From Leifsonia sp. AK011 (GTDB taxonomy: Bacteria > Actinomycetota > Actinomycetes > Actinomycetales > Microbacteriaceae): a DNA stretch of 64,000 nt. Below the pieces are notes generated by a model. It was not told the origin of the DNA and searched no databases. It worked only from the letters and a program-made list of their open reading frames with translations. This document shows positions 7,550 through 17,230 of the stretch, piece by piece. How positions within the stretch are numbered: the first letter of the stretch is position 1; every line of letters begins with the position of its first letter. The position numbers were made by a program, and so were the translations under genes. The stretch covers positions 1,612,001 through 1,676,000 of the forward strand of contig NZ_JACCCH010000001.1 of assembly GCF_013410945.1 (NCBI RefSeq), read 5' to 3'.

Positions 7550-9688
7550 GTGGCAACTACCGGCCAGTCAGACTCGGGCAGGCGCTCGACCAAGCAGCGC
7601 ACCCAGCGCGGCACAGCCTCGCAGCGCCGTCGTGTGCGCCCCGGCGACGATGTCGGGGTCATCCCGATCCTCGCCCGCGCCGCACGTGAGGTGGAGACCG
7701 CCGTGCAGAAGGGACCGCTGAAGCCCGCCAACCGTGCTCGTTTCCAGGTGGCTGCCCTGCTCCTCCGCGAGGAGCGTGCCCGGGTCAAGACGGATGCCAC
7801 GCTCTCCGACAGCGAGCGCGCCAACGAGCAGAAGCGCCTCGACGGGCTCGCGGGCATCCTCGCGAAGACCGCCGCGCGCGACACGAGTCTCATCGCCATG
7901 CTGAGCGAGGATGCACCGGTCACTGCCGCAGCCAAGGCGCTGCGCCGCGACCTCCTGCTGGCCGCCGGTGTCGAGCTCAGCCCCGATGAGCTCATCATCA
8001 CCACGGAGCCGAAGCCGGTCGACAAGCAGGTCGAGAAGCAGGTGGTGCCGGCATCCGTGCGCCAGATGCAGATGTCGAACCCGTTCCTCGCCCCCGATTT
8101 CAGTGCCGTAGCCGCAGCGAGCACGCAGCCGAGCCGCCTCGCGAACTGGGAACTGATCGAGCCACTGTTCCGCTCCTTCGAATACGGCGCCGGTGGTGGC
8201 GCTGCCACCATGGACCTTCCGGAGGCGGGCTCGCTCCACGCCCAGGGCGATCTCGAACTCATGCGCCACCAGGCGCGTTTCGTCGAGGAGGTCCGACGCG
8301 GTCACCGCACGTTCCTCCTTGCCGACGAGCCCGGTCTGGGCAAGACGGCTCAGGCTCTCCTCGCCGCGGCCGCGTCGAACTCCTACCCGCTCCTCGTCGT
8401 CGTGCCGAACGTCGTCAAGACCAATTGGGCGCGCGAGGTCGAGCGCTGGACCCCCGGACGCACGGCGACCGTCGTCCACGGTGACGGCAACGACGTCGAC
8501 GCCTTCAGCGATGTTGTGATCGTCAACTATGAGATCCTCGACCGGCACGTCGGCTGGCTGAGCCGCTTCGGCTTCAAGGGGATGGTCGTCGACGAGGCGC
8601 ACTTCATCAAGAACCTCAAGTCGGAGCGCTCGAAGCACGTGCTTTCGTTGTCGCGCAGCATCCGCGCCACGTACCCGAAGGCGCTCATGATCGCGCTGAC
8701 CGGTACGCCTCTCATCAACTCGATCGAGGACTTCCGCGCGATCTGGCAGTTCCTCGGTTGGATCGACGACAAGAAGCCACTCGCGCCACTCATGGCCAAG
8801 CTCGAGGACACCGGCCTGACCCCGGCCGATCCCGGCTTCTTCGCGGAGGCCCGCCGGGCCGTCGTCGACATGGGCATCGTTCGCCGAAAGAAGGTGGATG
8901 TCGCAGCCGACATCCCCGCGCGTCGCATCGCCGACATCCCCGTCGAACTAGATGACGAACTGGGTCGCTCGATCCGCGCGGCGGAGGCCGCGCTCACCGC
9001 GCGCCTGCTCGACCGGTTCCGCCGGGTGCGCGCCATCAAGCCCGATGCCTCGGACGAGGACCTCATCCGCGTCGTGGCCCACGCCGAGCTCGAGGAGTCG
9101 AAGGGCCAGAACACCGGCGAGAACGTCTTCACGATGGTCCGCAGGATCGGCCAGGCCAAGGCCACCCTCGCCGCCGACTACACGGCGCAGCTCGCACGGT
9201 CGGTCGGCAAGGTCGTGTTCTTCGCGAAGCACATCGACGTCATGGATGCCGCGGAGGAGCACTTCGAGCGTGTGGGCCTCAAGTCCGTCTCGATCCGAGG
9301 TGACCAGAGCGCCAAGGCTCGCCAGGAGGCCATCGACTCGTTCAGCACCGATCCCGACGTGGCCGTGGTCGTCGCATCCCTCACGGCGGCGGGTGTCGGT
9401 CTCAACTTGCAGGCGGCATCCAACGTGGTGCTCGCCGAACTCAGCTGGACCAATGCCGAGCAGACCCAGGCGATCGACCGTGTACACCGCATCGGCCAGG
9501 AGCTCCCGGTCACGGCCTGGCGCATCATTGCGGCCCACACGATCGACGCGAGGATCGCCGAGCTCATCGGCAGCAAGGCGGGACTCGCGGCGCGGGCGCT
9601 CGACGGCTCGGACGACGAGGTCGCCGAGGAGTCGAACATCCAGCTCGAAGCACTCTCGAGCCTGCTGCGCAGCGCGCTGAGCGACTAG
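7550..9688 (+). CDS. SNF2-type DEAD/DEAH box helicase
   Basis: The 712-residue ATPase is a superfamily 2 helicase of the SNF2 group, a DNA translocase with no assigned cellular role. A basic, low-complexity N-terminus and about 200 residues of unassigned sequence precede the motor. The motor shows ADEPGLGKTAQALL (Walker A), VVPNVVKTNW (Ia), VVDEAHFIKN (Walker B, DEAH), ALTGTPLINS (III) and, in the second RecA lobe, ASLTAAGVGLNLQAAS and QAIDRVHRIGQ (VI). The GTG at 7550 with GGAG five bases upstream gives the natural start. A further 51 codons upstream stay open but fall in the leader and read as noise. It converges on the maltokinase gene 20 bases away. Confidence 0.85.
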   Translation: MATTGQSDSGRRSTKQRTQRGTASQRRRVRPGDDVGVIPILARAAREVETAVQKGPLKPANRARFQVAALLLREERARVKTDATLSDSERANEQKRLDGLAGILAKTAARDTSLIAMLSEDAPVTAAAKALRRDLLLAAGVELSPDELIITTEPKPVDKQVEKQVVPASVRQMQMSNPFLAPDFSAVAAASTQPSRLANWELIEPLFRSFEYGAGGGAATMDLPEAGSLHAQGDLELMRHQARFVEEVRRGHRTFLLADEPGLGKTAQALLAAAASNSYPLLVVVPNVVKTNWAREVERWTPGRTATVVHGDGNDVDAFSDVVIVNYEILDRHVGWLSRFGFKGMVVDEAHFIKNLKSERSKHVLSLSRSIRATYPKALMIALTGTPLINSIEDFRAIWQFLGWIDDKKPLAPLMAKLEDTGLTPADPGFFAEARRAVVDMGIVRRKKVDVAADIPARRIADIPVELDDELGRSIRAAEAALTARLLDRFRRVRAIKPDASDEDLIRVVAHAELEESKGQNTGENVFTMVRRIGQAKATLAADYTAQLARSVGKVVFFAKHIDVMDAAEEHFERVGLKSVSIRGDQSAKARQEAIDSFSTDPDVAVVVASLTAAGVGLNLQAASNVVLAELSWTNAEQTQAIDRVHRIGQELPVTAWRIIAAHTIDARIAELIGSKAGLAARALDGSDDEVAEESNIQLEALSSLLRSALSD

Positions 9689-9708
9689 GCAGAGTCCGAG
9701 GGGCTGGC

Positions 9709-11094
9709 TCAGCCGGGTACGCGCGCTGAGATGCGTTCGATCGCCGCCACGGGGATCGCCAGCCACTCCGGACGGTTGCGGACCTCGTACACGGCCTCGT
9801 AGAGCGCTTTGTCGGCTTCGAACGCATCGAGGACCGCGCGGCACTCCGCGAGGTTGGTTCCGGATGCCTCGCCGTAGCCCTCCGCGAAGGCGAGCCGCGA
9901 GGCGCGAGCCCACTCCCTCGCGTCCACCCCGGCCGTGACCCCGAGCGCTCCCGCCACGTAGTCGAACGAGCGCAGCATGCCCGCAACGTCGCGGAGCGGG
10001 CTGTCGAGCTGGCTGCGTTCGGCCATCGGACGCAGCGGCTCTCCCTCGAAGTCGACGACGAACCATCCGCGACCCGGCACGTCGAGCACCTGACCCAGAT
10101 GGAGGTCACCGTGGATGCGCTGCTGCTCCGGCCACCGCGAGGCACTCGCGAGGGCGAGAGTCTCCTCGAGGGCCGCGCGATGGGCCTCCAGCTCGGGCAC
10201 CTCGCGAAGCGCGGCATCGAGTCGACGCCGCATCTGGTCGAGCGTCTCGGCGATGTCCGACGCGGTCGCCTCGCGCGTGGGGAGGGCCCGGGCGAGCATC
10301 GCGTGAACCGTCGCCGTCGTGACGCCGAGGCGTCGTGCAGGCTCGGTGAAGTCCTCGCCAGCGGAGGCCGACTCGAGCGCCAGCCGCCACGCATCGGCGG
10401 CGCCGGGCAGGAACTCCTGGGCGAACGCCAGGTGTCCGCGAGCGCGCCCGTCTGCTCGTCCGCTGTCCGGCCACTCGGCCACGATCGCACCCACCGCTCG
10501 CGGGACGGCAGTCGAACCAGCGGCGGCCAGCGCGCCCTGCAGCTCGACATCGGGGTTCTCGCCGTGATGGAGGGCGCGGAACAGCTTGCAGATGACGGGG
10601 ATCGAGCCGGTGCCCGGCCACTCCACGATGATCGACGTGTTGGACTGCTCGCCCGACAGCACGCGCGAGTGCAGCGAGGGGGAGTCCGCGTCGAACGGTA
10701 CGGATGCCGGGTTCCGCTCGCCGAGCGCCGAGGCTCCCGCACCACTGGCTGCGCTCCCGTGCTCGAGCATCCTCAGAAGGGCTGCGACGTAGTCGTTGTC
10801 GCGCGGCGCGTCGTAGACCCAGGCGAGCCCACGACGCCCGATCGGCGCGACGTCGACCAGGGGCTCGTCGCGGTAGGAGAGCGGCACCTGGTACAGGGTC
10901 GCGCCCCCGGCGGCGTGGTCGATGAGCAGGTGCGTGACGAAGCGGACGCCGGGTTCGGGCGCGAGTTCCCAGCGTCCGATCTCCTCGAGCCTGGGCCGAG
11001 CACCCTTGTTGGCGAACCAGCGCTGGCGCGTCATCCACGGGCCCACGAGGTCGAGGTCGGCTGCGGGGCCGGGGACTTGTGGCGGGAAAGTCAT
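9709..11094 (-). CDS. mak: Maltokinase
   Basis: This 461-residue kinase phosphorylates maltose to maltose 1-phosphate with ATP, feeding the GlgE alpha-glucan route in actinobacteria. Diagnostic segments are MTRQRWFANKGARP near the N-terminus, the split nucleotide-binding lobe, and the aminoglycoside-phosphotransferase-like core IHGDLHLGQVL (catalytic loop), WFVVDFEGEPLRP (metal-binding DFE) and DSPLRDVAGMLRSFDY. The length fits the family. No treS, glgE or glgB is in the window, so the rest of the pathway must lie elsewhere. TAATCT on the reverse strand ends five bases before the ATG, which suggests a leaderless mRNA. Confidence 0.88.
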   Translation of the reverse strand: MTFPPQVPGPAADLDLVGPWMTRQRWFANKGARPRLEEIGRWELAPEPGVRFVTHLLIDHAAGGATLYQVPLSYRDEPLVDVAPIGRRGLAWVYDAPRDNDYVAALLRMLEHGSAASGAGASALGERNPASVPFDADSPSLHSRVLSGEQSNTSIIVEWPGTGSIPVICKLFRALHHGENPDVELQGALAAAGSTAVPRAVGAIVAEWPDSGRADGRARGHLAFAQEFLPGAADAWRLALESASAGEDFTEPARRLGVTTATVHAMLARALPTREATASDIAETLDQMRRRLDAALREVPELEAHRAALEETLALASASRWPEQQRIHGDLHLGQVLDVPGRGWFVVDFEGEPLRPMAERSQLDSPLRDVAGMLRSFDYVAGALGVTAGVDAREWARASRLAFAEGYGEASGTNLAECRAVLDAFEADKALYEAVYEVRNRPEWLAIPVAAIERISARVPG

Positions 11095-11099
11095 GCGTC

Positions 11100-11197
11100 A
11101 GATTAGGCACGCGCAGGCCCCTACGGTCAAGGGGTGGCGGGCTCGCGGCTGTTGTGCAGTTCGCACCCAGCCTCCGCTCGGGCCGGGCGCATACGGT
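11100..11197. promoter_or_regulatory. Divergent -10 elements for mak and the esterase gene
   Basis: The 109-base gap holds TAATCT for mak on the minus strand (11100-11105) and TACGGT for the hydrolase on the plus strand (11192-11197, six bases before the ATG). I see no operator-like palindrome between them. Confidence 0.5.
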
Positions 11198-11203
11198 GCT
11201 GTC

Positions 11204-12151
11204 ATGCCCGCATCGCCGCCCGCCCTCTCGCGGGTACCCGTGTGGGTCTGGCGCGCGCTCATGGCGCACCTCACCCCCCGCGAAGTGCGGCGATTCAACG
11301 CCAACCCGCTCACCTCGGTCGACTACACCCTCGACCTGGACTACGTCGGCGACGGCATCCGCGAACACCGCCTCGACGTGATCGTGCCGAAGGGCGCCCC
11401 GAGCGACGGTGCGGGACTGCCCGTGTACGTCTACTTCCACGGCGGCGGATGGACGTCGGGCGACAAGTCCACCCTCACCAAGTACTGCGCGAGCCAGGCC
11501 GAGAGCGGCATGGTCGTGGTCAACGTCAACTACCGCAGGGCGCCGCGACACCGCATGGCCGACATGATCGCGGATGCTTCGGCCGCCCTCCACTGGGTGG
11601 GCGAGCGCATCGCGGACTTCGGCGGTGACCCACGCTCCGTGATCGTCGGTGGGGACTCCGCGGGCGGCCAGCTCGCCGCGCTCGTCACGGCGACGACCCG
11701 CAATGCGGAGCTCGCTGAGCACTACGGTCTCGAGCCCACGCCGACGACACGCGTGCGGGGTGTGGTGCAGCACTGTGCCGCCCTCGATTTCTCCGTCATC
11801 TTCGAGCGGGGCTTCATCCTCAGCACGCAGTTCGTGCGGATGCTGCTGCCCGCGGGTATCGCGTCGAGCGCCATCCGCGCAGCATCCCGATACCTCTCGC
11901 CCATCGAATGGGTGGACCCGACGTTCCCGCCCACGCTCGTCACCACCTCGCGTCCCGACCCGTTCTACCGCGCAAGCCTCAACTTCGCCGCGGCCCTGCG
12001 CAGGCACCGCGTTCCGGTCGAGGTGCATGTCGACGAGGACGCCCAGCACACGTGGCAGCAGGATTCGCATCATCCGCGATCGGCCGATGTCTACGCGCGC
12101 CTGCAGGATTTCGTGGGACGCGTCGCCCTCGCGCCCCGATCCGTCACCTGA
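11204..12151 (+). CDS. Alpha/beta hydrolase (HSL-type esterase)
   Basis: The 315-residue esterase of the hormone-sensitive-lipase group has the oxyanion motif YFHGGGWTSGD, the nucleophile elbow VGGDSAGGQLA (catalytic Ser), a late acid in VTTSRPDPF and a final His in DAQHTW. It probably acts on small carboxylic esters in the cytoplasm; the substrate cannot be read. The ATG at 11204 has TACGGT six bases upstream and no ribosome binding site, and it trims an upstream open extension that overlaps mak. The next gene, another alpha/beta hydrolase, has its own promoter 20 bases on. Confidence 0.8.
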   Translation: MPASPPALSRVPVWVWRALMAHLTPREVRRFNANPLTSVDYTLDLDYVGDGIREHRLDVIVPKGAPSDGAGLPVYVYFHGGGWTSGDKSTLTKYCASQAESGMVVVNVNYRRAPRHRMADMIADASAALHWVGERIADFGGDPRSVIVGGDSAGGQLAALVTATTRNAELAEHYGLEPTPTTRVRGVVQHCAALDFSVIFERGFILSTQFVRMLLPAGIASSAIRAASRYLSPIEWVDPTFPPTLVTTSRPDPFYRASLNFAAALRRHRVPVEVHVDEDAQHTWQQDSHHPRSADVYARLQDFVGRVALAPRSVT

Positions 12152-12171
12152 TCGGCGCTATCTTGTGATGC

Positions 12172-13065
12172 GTGATCGATGAGTCCGGGGCTCGCGCTGA
12201 GGCGCGTCGACGGGATGCCGCCATTCCCGACCTCGACTGGACTGCCCTGCCCGAGGGCACCGAGACATATGTGCACCCGGCACCGAGCGGCGGACTCGCG
12301 ACGATAGCTCTCGGGGACCCGGCGGCACCGCGCGTCGTGCTCGTCCCTGGCGTGACAGGCTCGAAGGAGGATTTCATCCTCATGATGCCGCTGCTCGCGG
12401 CAGCGGGCTACCGGGTGGAGTCGTTCGACATGGCCGGCCAGTACGAATCGTGGGAGGCCGGACCGCAGAACCTCAGCCCGCCACGGAGACACTACGACCA
12501 TGAGCTCTTCGTCGACGACCTCATCTCCGTGCTGGAGGCGGGAAGCGCGCCCGTCCACGTCCTCGGGTACTCCTTCGCGGGAACCGTGTCGCAGCTGGCC
12601 TTCGCGCAGCGCCCGGAACTCTTCGCGAGCCTCACGCTCCTGAGTTGCCCTCCCGAGCCCGGCCAGGGGTTTCGGGGCGTCAAGCGGCTCGGGCCCTTCA
12701 CTGGCCTCGCCACGGGCGGTGTCGGCGCAGCGCTCATGATCTGGGGCGTGCGCCAGAACTTCACCCACGTGCCGCCCGGCCGCCTCGCCTTCGTGCGGGC
12801 GAGATTCGCCCTGACGCGGCGTAACGCGGTACGCGACATCATCTCGCTCATGAAGCGGGCACCCGACGTGAGGGGAGTGCTCGCGGCATCCCCCCTGCCC
12901 AAGCTCGTGGCCGTCGGGGAGCACGACCTGTGGCCGTCCCACCTGCACCGGGAGTTCGCCGAGTCCATCGGGGCAAGGCTCGCGGTGTATGCCACAGGAC
13001 ACAGCCCGTGCGAGACGGCGCCGAACGAGCTTGTGCTCGACCTGCTGGAGACCTACCGGGCCTGA
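12172..13065 (+). CDS. Alpha/beta hydrolase
   Basis: The 297-residue alpha/beta-fold protein has the VVLVPGVTGSKEDF strand, the nucleophile elbow LGYSFAGTVSQ (Ser inside GxSxxG), AVGEHDLWP (acid) and ATGHSPCET (His) near the end. This is the general hydrolase/acyltransferase layout and the substrate is unknown. The GTG start is preceded by TATCTT seven bases upstream (leaderless type). Its 3' end overlaps the convergent glycosyltransferase gene by 13 bases. Confidence 0.78.
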   Translation: MIDESGARAEARRRDAAIPDLDWTALPEGTETYVHPAPSGGLATIALGDPAAPRVVLVPGVTGSKEDFILMMPLLAAAGYRVESFDMAGQYESWEAGPQNLSPPRRHYDHELFVDDLISVLEAGSAPVHVLGYSFAGTVSQLAFAQRPELFASLTLLSCPPEPGQGFRGVKRLGPFTGLATGGVGAALMIWGVRQNFTHVPPGRLAFVRARFALTRRNAVRDIISLMKRAPDVRGVLAASPLPKLVAVGEHDLWPSHLHREFAESIGARLAVYATGHSPCETAPNELVLDLLETYRA

Positions 13066-13805
13066 GCGCCTCGCGCTCGCTGCACCGCACGGCGCTCCGC
13101 CCGTCGGCTCCGGTAGGAGCGTTCGCGGCGGTTGAGCTCGAGGGTGCCGAATGCCCAGCGGATGCGACGGCGGAATCCCGCGAACGAGGCGAAGGGCCGG
13201 GCGGAGACCCCAACGCGCAGCGTGCGGTCGAACCGAACCGTCATGTCGGGCGCGACGTGGATCGCCAGGTCGAGGTCGTCGTGGATCTCCCGGAGGGTGC
13301 GGTGCACCGATCCGCGCAGGCGTTCCCACGCGCTCCTGCGGAAGGCGAGGTTCGAGCCGAAGAGCGGGTGATGCCCCAGCAGCAGGCCCACGAACCAGAT
13401 GTAGCCGCCGATGTAGAGGTTCTCGGCCACCCAGTGAACGGTTCGCGAACCGCCGTAGAACGTGCCGGGACCGGACAGCAGGTCGAGCGAGGGCTCCTCG
13501 CCGAACGTGGCGACCACCCTGCCCACCCAGTCCGCCGGAGGTACTGAGTCGGCGTCCAGTCGCAGGATGAGGTCACCCTGCGCTGCGTCGAATCCCGCGG
13601 CCGAGGCAGGGAAGATGCCTCGGAGGGGCTCGGGGAGGACGGTGGCGCCGTGCCTGCGGGCAACGTCGGCCGTGTCATCCGTGCTGCCGTTGTCGACGAC
13701 GATGATCTCGTCAGGAAGCCGGGTCTGCGCTGCAAGGGCACTCAGGCAGCGATCCAGCATGGCCGAATCGTTGAGGGCCGGGATGACGACCGAGACGCGA
13801 ACCAT
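13053..13805 (-). CDS. Family 2 glycosyltransferase
   Basis: The 250-residue GT-A fold transferase starts MVRVSVVIPALNDSAMLDRC, with the nucleotide-sugar-binding IIVVDNGSTDDT and the metal-binding DADS (LRLDADSVPPADWVG). NLAFRRSAWERL and EIHDDLDLAIH supply the acceptor-site and catalytic ED/DD region. The C-terminus is very Arg-rich, with one hydrophobic stretch near YIGGYIWFVGLLLG. I use the second ATG (13805), which has GGGGA upstream; the ATG five codons earlier has none. No partner glycan cluster is present, so the glycan made is unknown. Confidence 0.78.
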   Translation of the reverse strand: MVRVSVVIPALNDSAMLDRCLSALAAQTRLPDEIIVVDNGSTDDTADVARRHGATVLPEPLRGIFPASAAGFDAAQGDLILRLDADSVPPADWVGRVVATFGEEPSLDLLSGPGTFYGGSRTVHWVAENLYIGGYIWFVGLLLGHHPLFGSNLAFRRSAWERLRGSVHRTLREIHDDLDLAIHVAPDMTVRFDRTLRVGVSARPFASFAGFRRRIRWAFGTLELNRRERSYRSRRAERRAVQRARGAQAR

Positions 13806-13853
13806 GGCGATCCCCAGCATAGCCAGCGGAGGGCGCGGGGATAGTCTGGGTTG

Positions 13854-15701
13854 GTGAAGCTCGTGCGCGTGGCCGCCCTTGCGGCCATCCTCCTCCTCGG
13901 ATCTGCGGCGGCCCCCGCGTTAGCGGCGGAATCGACTGGGAGCCAGGCGACCCCGGCATCCGTGGGCGGCACGCCGACCGACGTTAACGACTTCTCCTTC
14001 GAGTCATTCGACGCCGAGTACTACCTCGATACGAACTCGGAGGGTCGGGCTACCCTGCGGGTTGTGGAGACGATCGTCGCGATCTTCCCTGATTTCGACC
14101 AGAACCGCGGCATCATCCGCGCCCTGCCGCTGACCTACGGCGACGTGCGGCTTGAGCCCTCGGTCGTGTCCATCACCGACGAGAACGGTGCGAACGTGCC
14201 GTACGAGCGCGACGACTACGGGGACTTCGCAGAACTGGCGTTGGGAACAGACGATTACGTGCAGGGGCGCACGACCTACGTCATCGAGTACACGATGCGC
14301 GACGTCATCCGCCACTTCGAGGATTCAGGCGGCGACGAGTTCTACTGGGACATCAACGGTGACGGCTGGGCGCAGTCCTTCGGCACGGTGAGTGCCACGG
14401 TGCACCTCTCAGCATCCCTGGAGGGCGGCCTCACGGGAGACGCGAGCTGCTTCCTCGGCTACTACGGCGAGGTGGGCCAGTGCGAACTCGAGCGCGAGGG
14501 GTCGACGTTCTCCGCGAGTCTCGGGCCGGTGCTCCCGTACAACACGCTCACGGTCGCGATCGGCTTCGATGGCGGAACGGTCGTGCAGCCGACGCCGCCG
14601 ACCGAGAGCTGGATCGTGCAGGTCGTTCCCAAGGTGCTTCTCGCGCTGTCGGGCTTCTGGCTGCTGCTGGCCTTCGTGCTGCGATCCCTCCTGTGGCGAG
14701 ACGCCAAGGGGCGGGGCACGATCATTGCCCAGTACTCACCGCCGGAGAGCAGCGACCTGCTCCTCGACGCCGAACTGCTCCGCAGGCAGGAGTCGGGATT
14801 CCCCGCGCTTCTCATCGACTTCGCGGTGCGCGGCATGATCCGCATCATCGATACCGAACCCGGCGGCTCATCGAACGACCAGTTCGAGCTCGAACTCGTC
14901 ACGGGCGAGGGCGCAAGCGCGAGGGAACGGCGCGTGCTGGTCGCACTCTTCGGCACGAAGCTGACCCCGGGCAAGCGCGTCAACCCGGGCAAGCTCTCGG
15001 CGGGTGAGGGGTCGGCGATCTACGCAATGCGCAGCTCGACGGCCACCTTTGCCGATTCCGAGGGGCTTCGCGCGCGGCCCGTGACCACAGTGCCCACGTG
15101 GATCCGACGCGGCGCAGGACTCACCTGGATCGCCTTCGCGCCCGTGTGGGCGTGGGCGGCCTGGTTCGGTGCACTCGGGGTCGAGGTGGTGCTGCCCGCC
15201 ATCGTCGCGTCGGTACTCGCGCTCGTGACATCCATGGTGCTCATCCTTCCCCCGCGCCTCACCGAGGCCGGCGCTGAGGCCAGGGACTACCTCGAGGGCC
15301 TGCGCCTCTACCTCACTGTCGCCGAGGAGGAGCGTATGCGGATGCTGCAGTCCCCTGAGGGCGCCCTGCGCGTGGATGTCGCCGACCATGACGCCATCGT
15401 CAAGCTCAACGAGCGCTTGCTGCCGTACGCCGTGCTCTGGGGCGTCGAAGACCGCTGGGTGGAGGAGCTGCGCGCCGAGTGGTCGAGTGGTGGGCCATCG
15501 TGGCTGGATGGCACGAGCCTCACCCCGCAGCTGATGAGCAACTTCAGCTCCGCATCGGTCTCCACCATCCGACCGATCGTGACGTCCTCGTCCTCCGGCT
15601 CGAGCTGGTCGTCATCGGGCGGATCGAGTTTCTCCAGCGGGTCGAGCGGCGGCGGGTTCTCCGGCGGCGGTGGCGGCGGCGGAGGCGGCGGAGGGAGATA
15701 G
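13854..15701 (+). CDS. DUF2207 membrane protein, copy 2
   Basis: The 615-residue paralogue of the protein at 5185-7014 has the same order: signal peptide (LAAILLLGSAAAPALA), DUF2207 ectodomain with DAEYYLDTNSEGRATLRVVET and FPDFDQNRGIIRALP, a first membrane segment (VLLALSGFWLLLAFVLRSLL), a cytoplasmic part, a hydrophobic pair (WIAFAPVWAWAAWFG, VVLPAIVASVLALVTSMVLI) and a Ser/Gly-rich end. TAGTCT ends six bases before the GTG at 13854, so I prefer that start over the TTG one codon earlier. aspA begins 2 bases after the stop, so the two are probably cotranscribed. Confidence 0.85.
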   Translation: MKLVRVAALAAILLLGSAAAPALAAESTGSQATPASVGGTPTDVNDFSFESFDAEYYLDTNSEGRATLRVVETIVAIFPDFDQNRGIIRALPLTYGDVRLEPSVVSITDENGANVPYERDDYGDFAELALGTDDYVQGRTTYVIEYTMRDVIRHFEDSGGDEFYWDINGDGWAQSFGTVSATVHLSASLEGGLTGDASCFLGYYGEVGQCELEREGSTFSASLGPVLPYNTLTVAIGFDGGTVVQPTPPTESWIVQVVPKVLLALSGFWLLLAFVLRSLLWRDAKGRGTIIAQYSPPESSDLLLDAELLRRQESGFPALLIDFAVRGMIRIIDTEPGGSSNDQFELELVTGEGASARERRVLVALFGTKLTPGKRVNPGKLSAGEGSAIYAMRSSTATFADSEGLRARPVTTVPTWIRRGAGLTWIAFAPVWAWAAWFGALGVEVVLPAIVASVLALVTSMVLILPPRLTEAGAEARDYLEGLRLYLTVAEEERMRMLQSPEGALRVDVADHDAIVKLNERLLPYAVLWGVEDRWVEELRAEWSSGGPSWLDGTSLTPQLMSNFSSASVSTIRPIVTSSSSGSSWSSSGGSSFSSGSSGGGFSGGGGGGGGGGGR

Positions 15702-15703
15702 CG

Positions 15704-17230
15704 ATGTCGACGGACAACAGGGGCCTGCTCACGGGGGACGAGATGTCACCGCGACGGGAGTTCCTTGCGGCTCTGCGCGGCGAGATTCCGACGCGAACCG
15801 AGACCGACTCGCTCGGCACGATGGCCATCCCGGCAGACTCGTACTGGGGGATCCACACGGCGCGGGCGCTCGAGAACTTTCCCATCACCCGGCGCGCGAT
15901 CTACAACTACCCGTACCTGATCGAGGCACTCGCGCGCGTCAAGCAGGCGGCGGCCCGCGCGAACAAGGAGCTCGGCGTGCTCAGCCCCGAGAAGGCCGAC
16001 CTCATCGACCGGGTCTGTGAGGAGATCGCCAGCGGCGTGCTGCACCAGGAGTTCTGTGTCGGTGTCATCCAGGGTGGCGCGGGAACCTCCACCAACATGA
16101 ACACCAACGAGGTGATCGCCAACCGCGGCCTGGAGCTACTCGGCTTCGCGAAGGGCGACTATGCCCACCTGCATCCGATCGACGACGTCAACCGCAGCCA
16201 GTCGACGAACGACGTTTACCCGACAGCCATCAAGCTCGCCATGGTGTTCGGAACCCAGCGCCTGCTCACCGAGCACCTGCTCCTCACCAAGGCCTTCGCC
16301 GCCAAGGGCCGGGAGTTTGCCAGCATCCTCAAGATCGGTCGCACCCAGCTCCAGGACGCGGTTCCGATGACCCTCGGCCAGGAGTTCGCCGGGTTCGCGA
16401 CGACCCTCTCCGAGGACTACGACCGGCTCTCCGAGGTAATCCCGTGGCTCAACGAGATCAACATGGGCGCGACCGCGATCGGTACGGGCATCACGGCTGA
16501 CCCCCGCTATGCGGAGGCCGTACGGCGCCACCTGGTGGCCGTGACGGGCATCGAGATGGAGACCGCCCCCGACCTCATCGAGGCGACCGCGGATGCCGGC
16601 ATCTTCATGACCCTCAGCGGAACGCTCAAGCGCGCTGCCGTGAAGCTCTCCAAGATCTGCAACGACCTGCGCCTGCTCTCGAGCGGACCGCAGGCGGGGC
16701 TCGGTGAGATCTTCCTGCCGCCGCGCCAGGCGGGGTCGTCGATCATGCCGGGCAAGGTGAACCCCGTGATCCCGGAGGTCGTGAACCAGGTCGCGTTCTC
16801 CGTGATCGGGGCGGATGCCACGGTCACCGCTGCCGCGGAAGCCGGCCAACTCCAGCTCAACGCCTTTGAGCCCGTGATCGCGAGCTCCATCCTCCAGTCC
16901 CTGGCCTGGATGACGAACGCCTGCTACACGCTGCGGGTGAACTGTGTCGAGGGCATCACGGCCAACACGGAGCGCCTCGCAATGCAGGTGGAGACGAGCG
17001 TGGGTGTGGTGACGGCACTCACCCCCTACATCGGCTACCAGGCCGCGGCATCCCTCGCCCACGTCGCACTCACGTCGAACGCGTCGATCCGCGACCTCGT
17101 CGTGGAGGCGGGCCTCATGCAGCCCGAGACCGTCGACCGCGTACTCTCCCCGGAGCGCCTGTCGGGCATGGTGCCCCTCACGGGCCCCCTGCGCCTCCCG
17201 CTCCAGCCGCCGCCGGACACTGTGGGTTGA
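15704..17230 (+). CDS. aspA: Aspartate ammonia-lyase
   Basis: The enzyme reversibly converts L-aspartate to fumarate and ammonia as a homotetramer of the fumarase/aspartase superfamily. The three conserved regions are visible: GAGTSTNMNTNEVIANR, LQDAVPMTLGQEF and the signature GSSIMPGKVNPV with the catalytic Ser loop. The 508 residues include about 30 extra N-terminal residues; an ATG at 15746 would give a more typical length. The stop codon lies inside the left arm of a REP-like repeat. It follows a DUF2207 gene, a pairing without an obvious functional reason. Confidence 0.9.
   Translation: MSTDNRGLLTGDEMSPRREFLAALRGEIPTRTETDSLGTMAIPADSYWGIHTARALENFPITRRAIYNYPYLIEALARVKQAAARANKELGVLSPEKADLIDRVCEEIASGVLHQEFCVGVIQGGAGTSTNMNTNEVIANRGLELLGFAKGDYAHLHPIDDVNRSQSTNDVYPTAIKLAMVFGTQRLLTEHLLLTKAFAAKGREFASILKIGRTQLQDAVPMTLGQEFAGFATTLSEDYDRLSEVIPWLNEINMGATAIGTGITADPRYAEAVRRHLVAVTGIEMETAPDLIEATADAGIFMTLSGTLKRAAVKLSKICNDLRLLSSGPQAGLGEIFLPPRQAGSSIMPGKVNPVIPEVVNQVAFSVIGADATVTAAAEAGQLQLNAFEPVIASSILQSLAWMTNACYTLRVNCVEGITANTERLAMQVETSVGVVTALTPYIGYQAAASLAHVALTSNASIRDLVVEAGLMQPETVDRVLSPERLSGMVPLTGPLRLPLQPPPDTVG

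Noticed and set aside
10106-12073. A 655-codon minus-strand open frame over mak and the esterase gene
   Set aside because: His/Arg-rich composition without any motif. It overlaps two well-supported genes on both strands.
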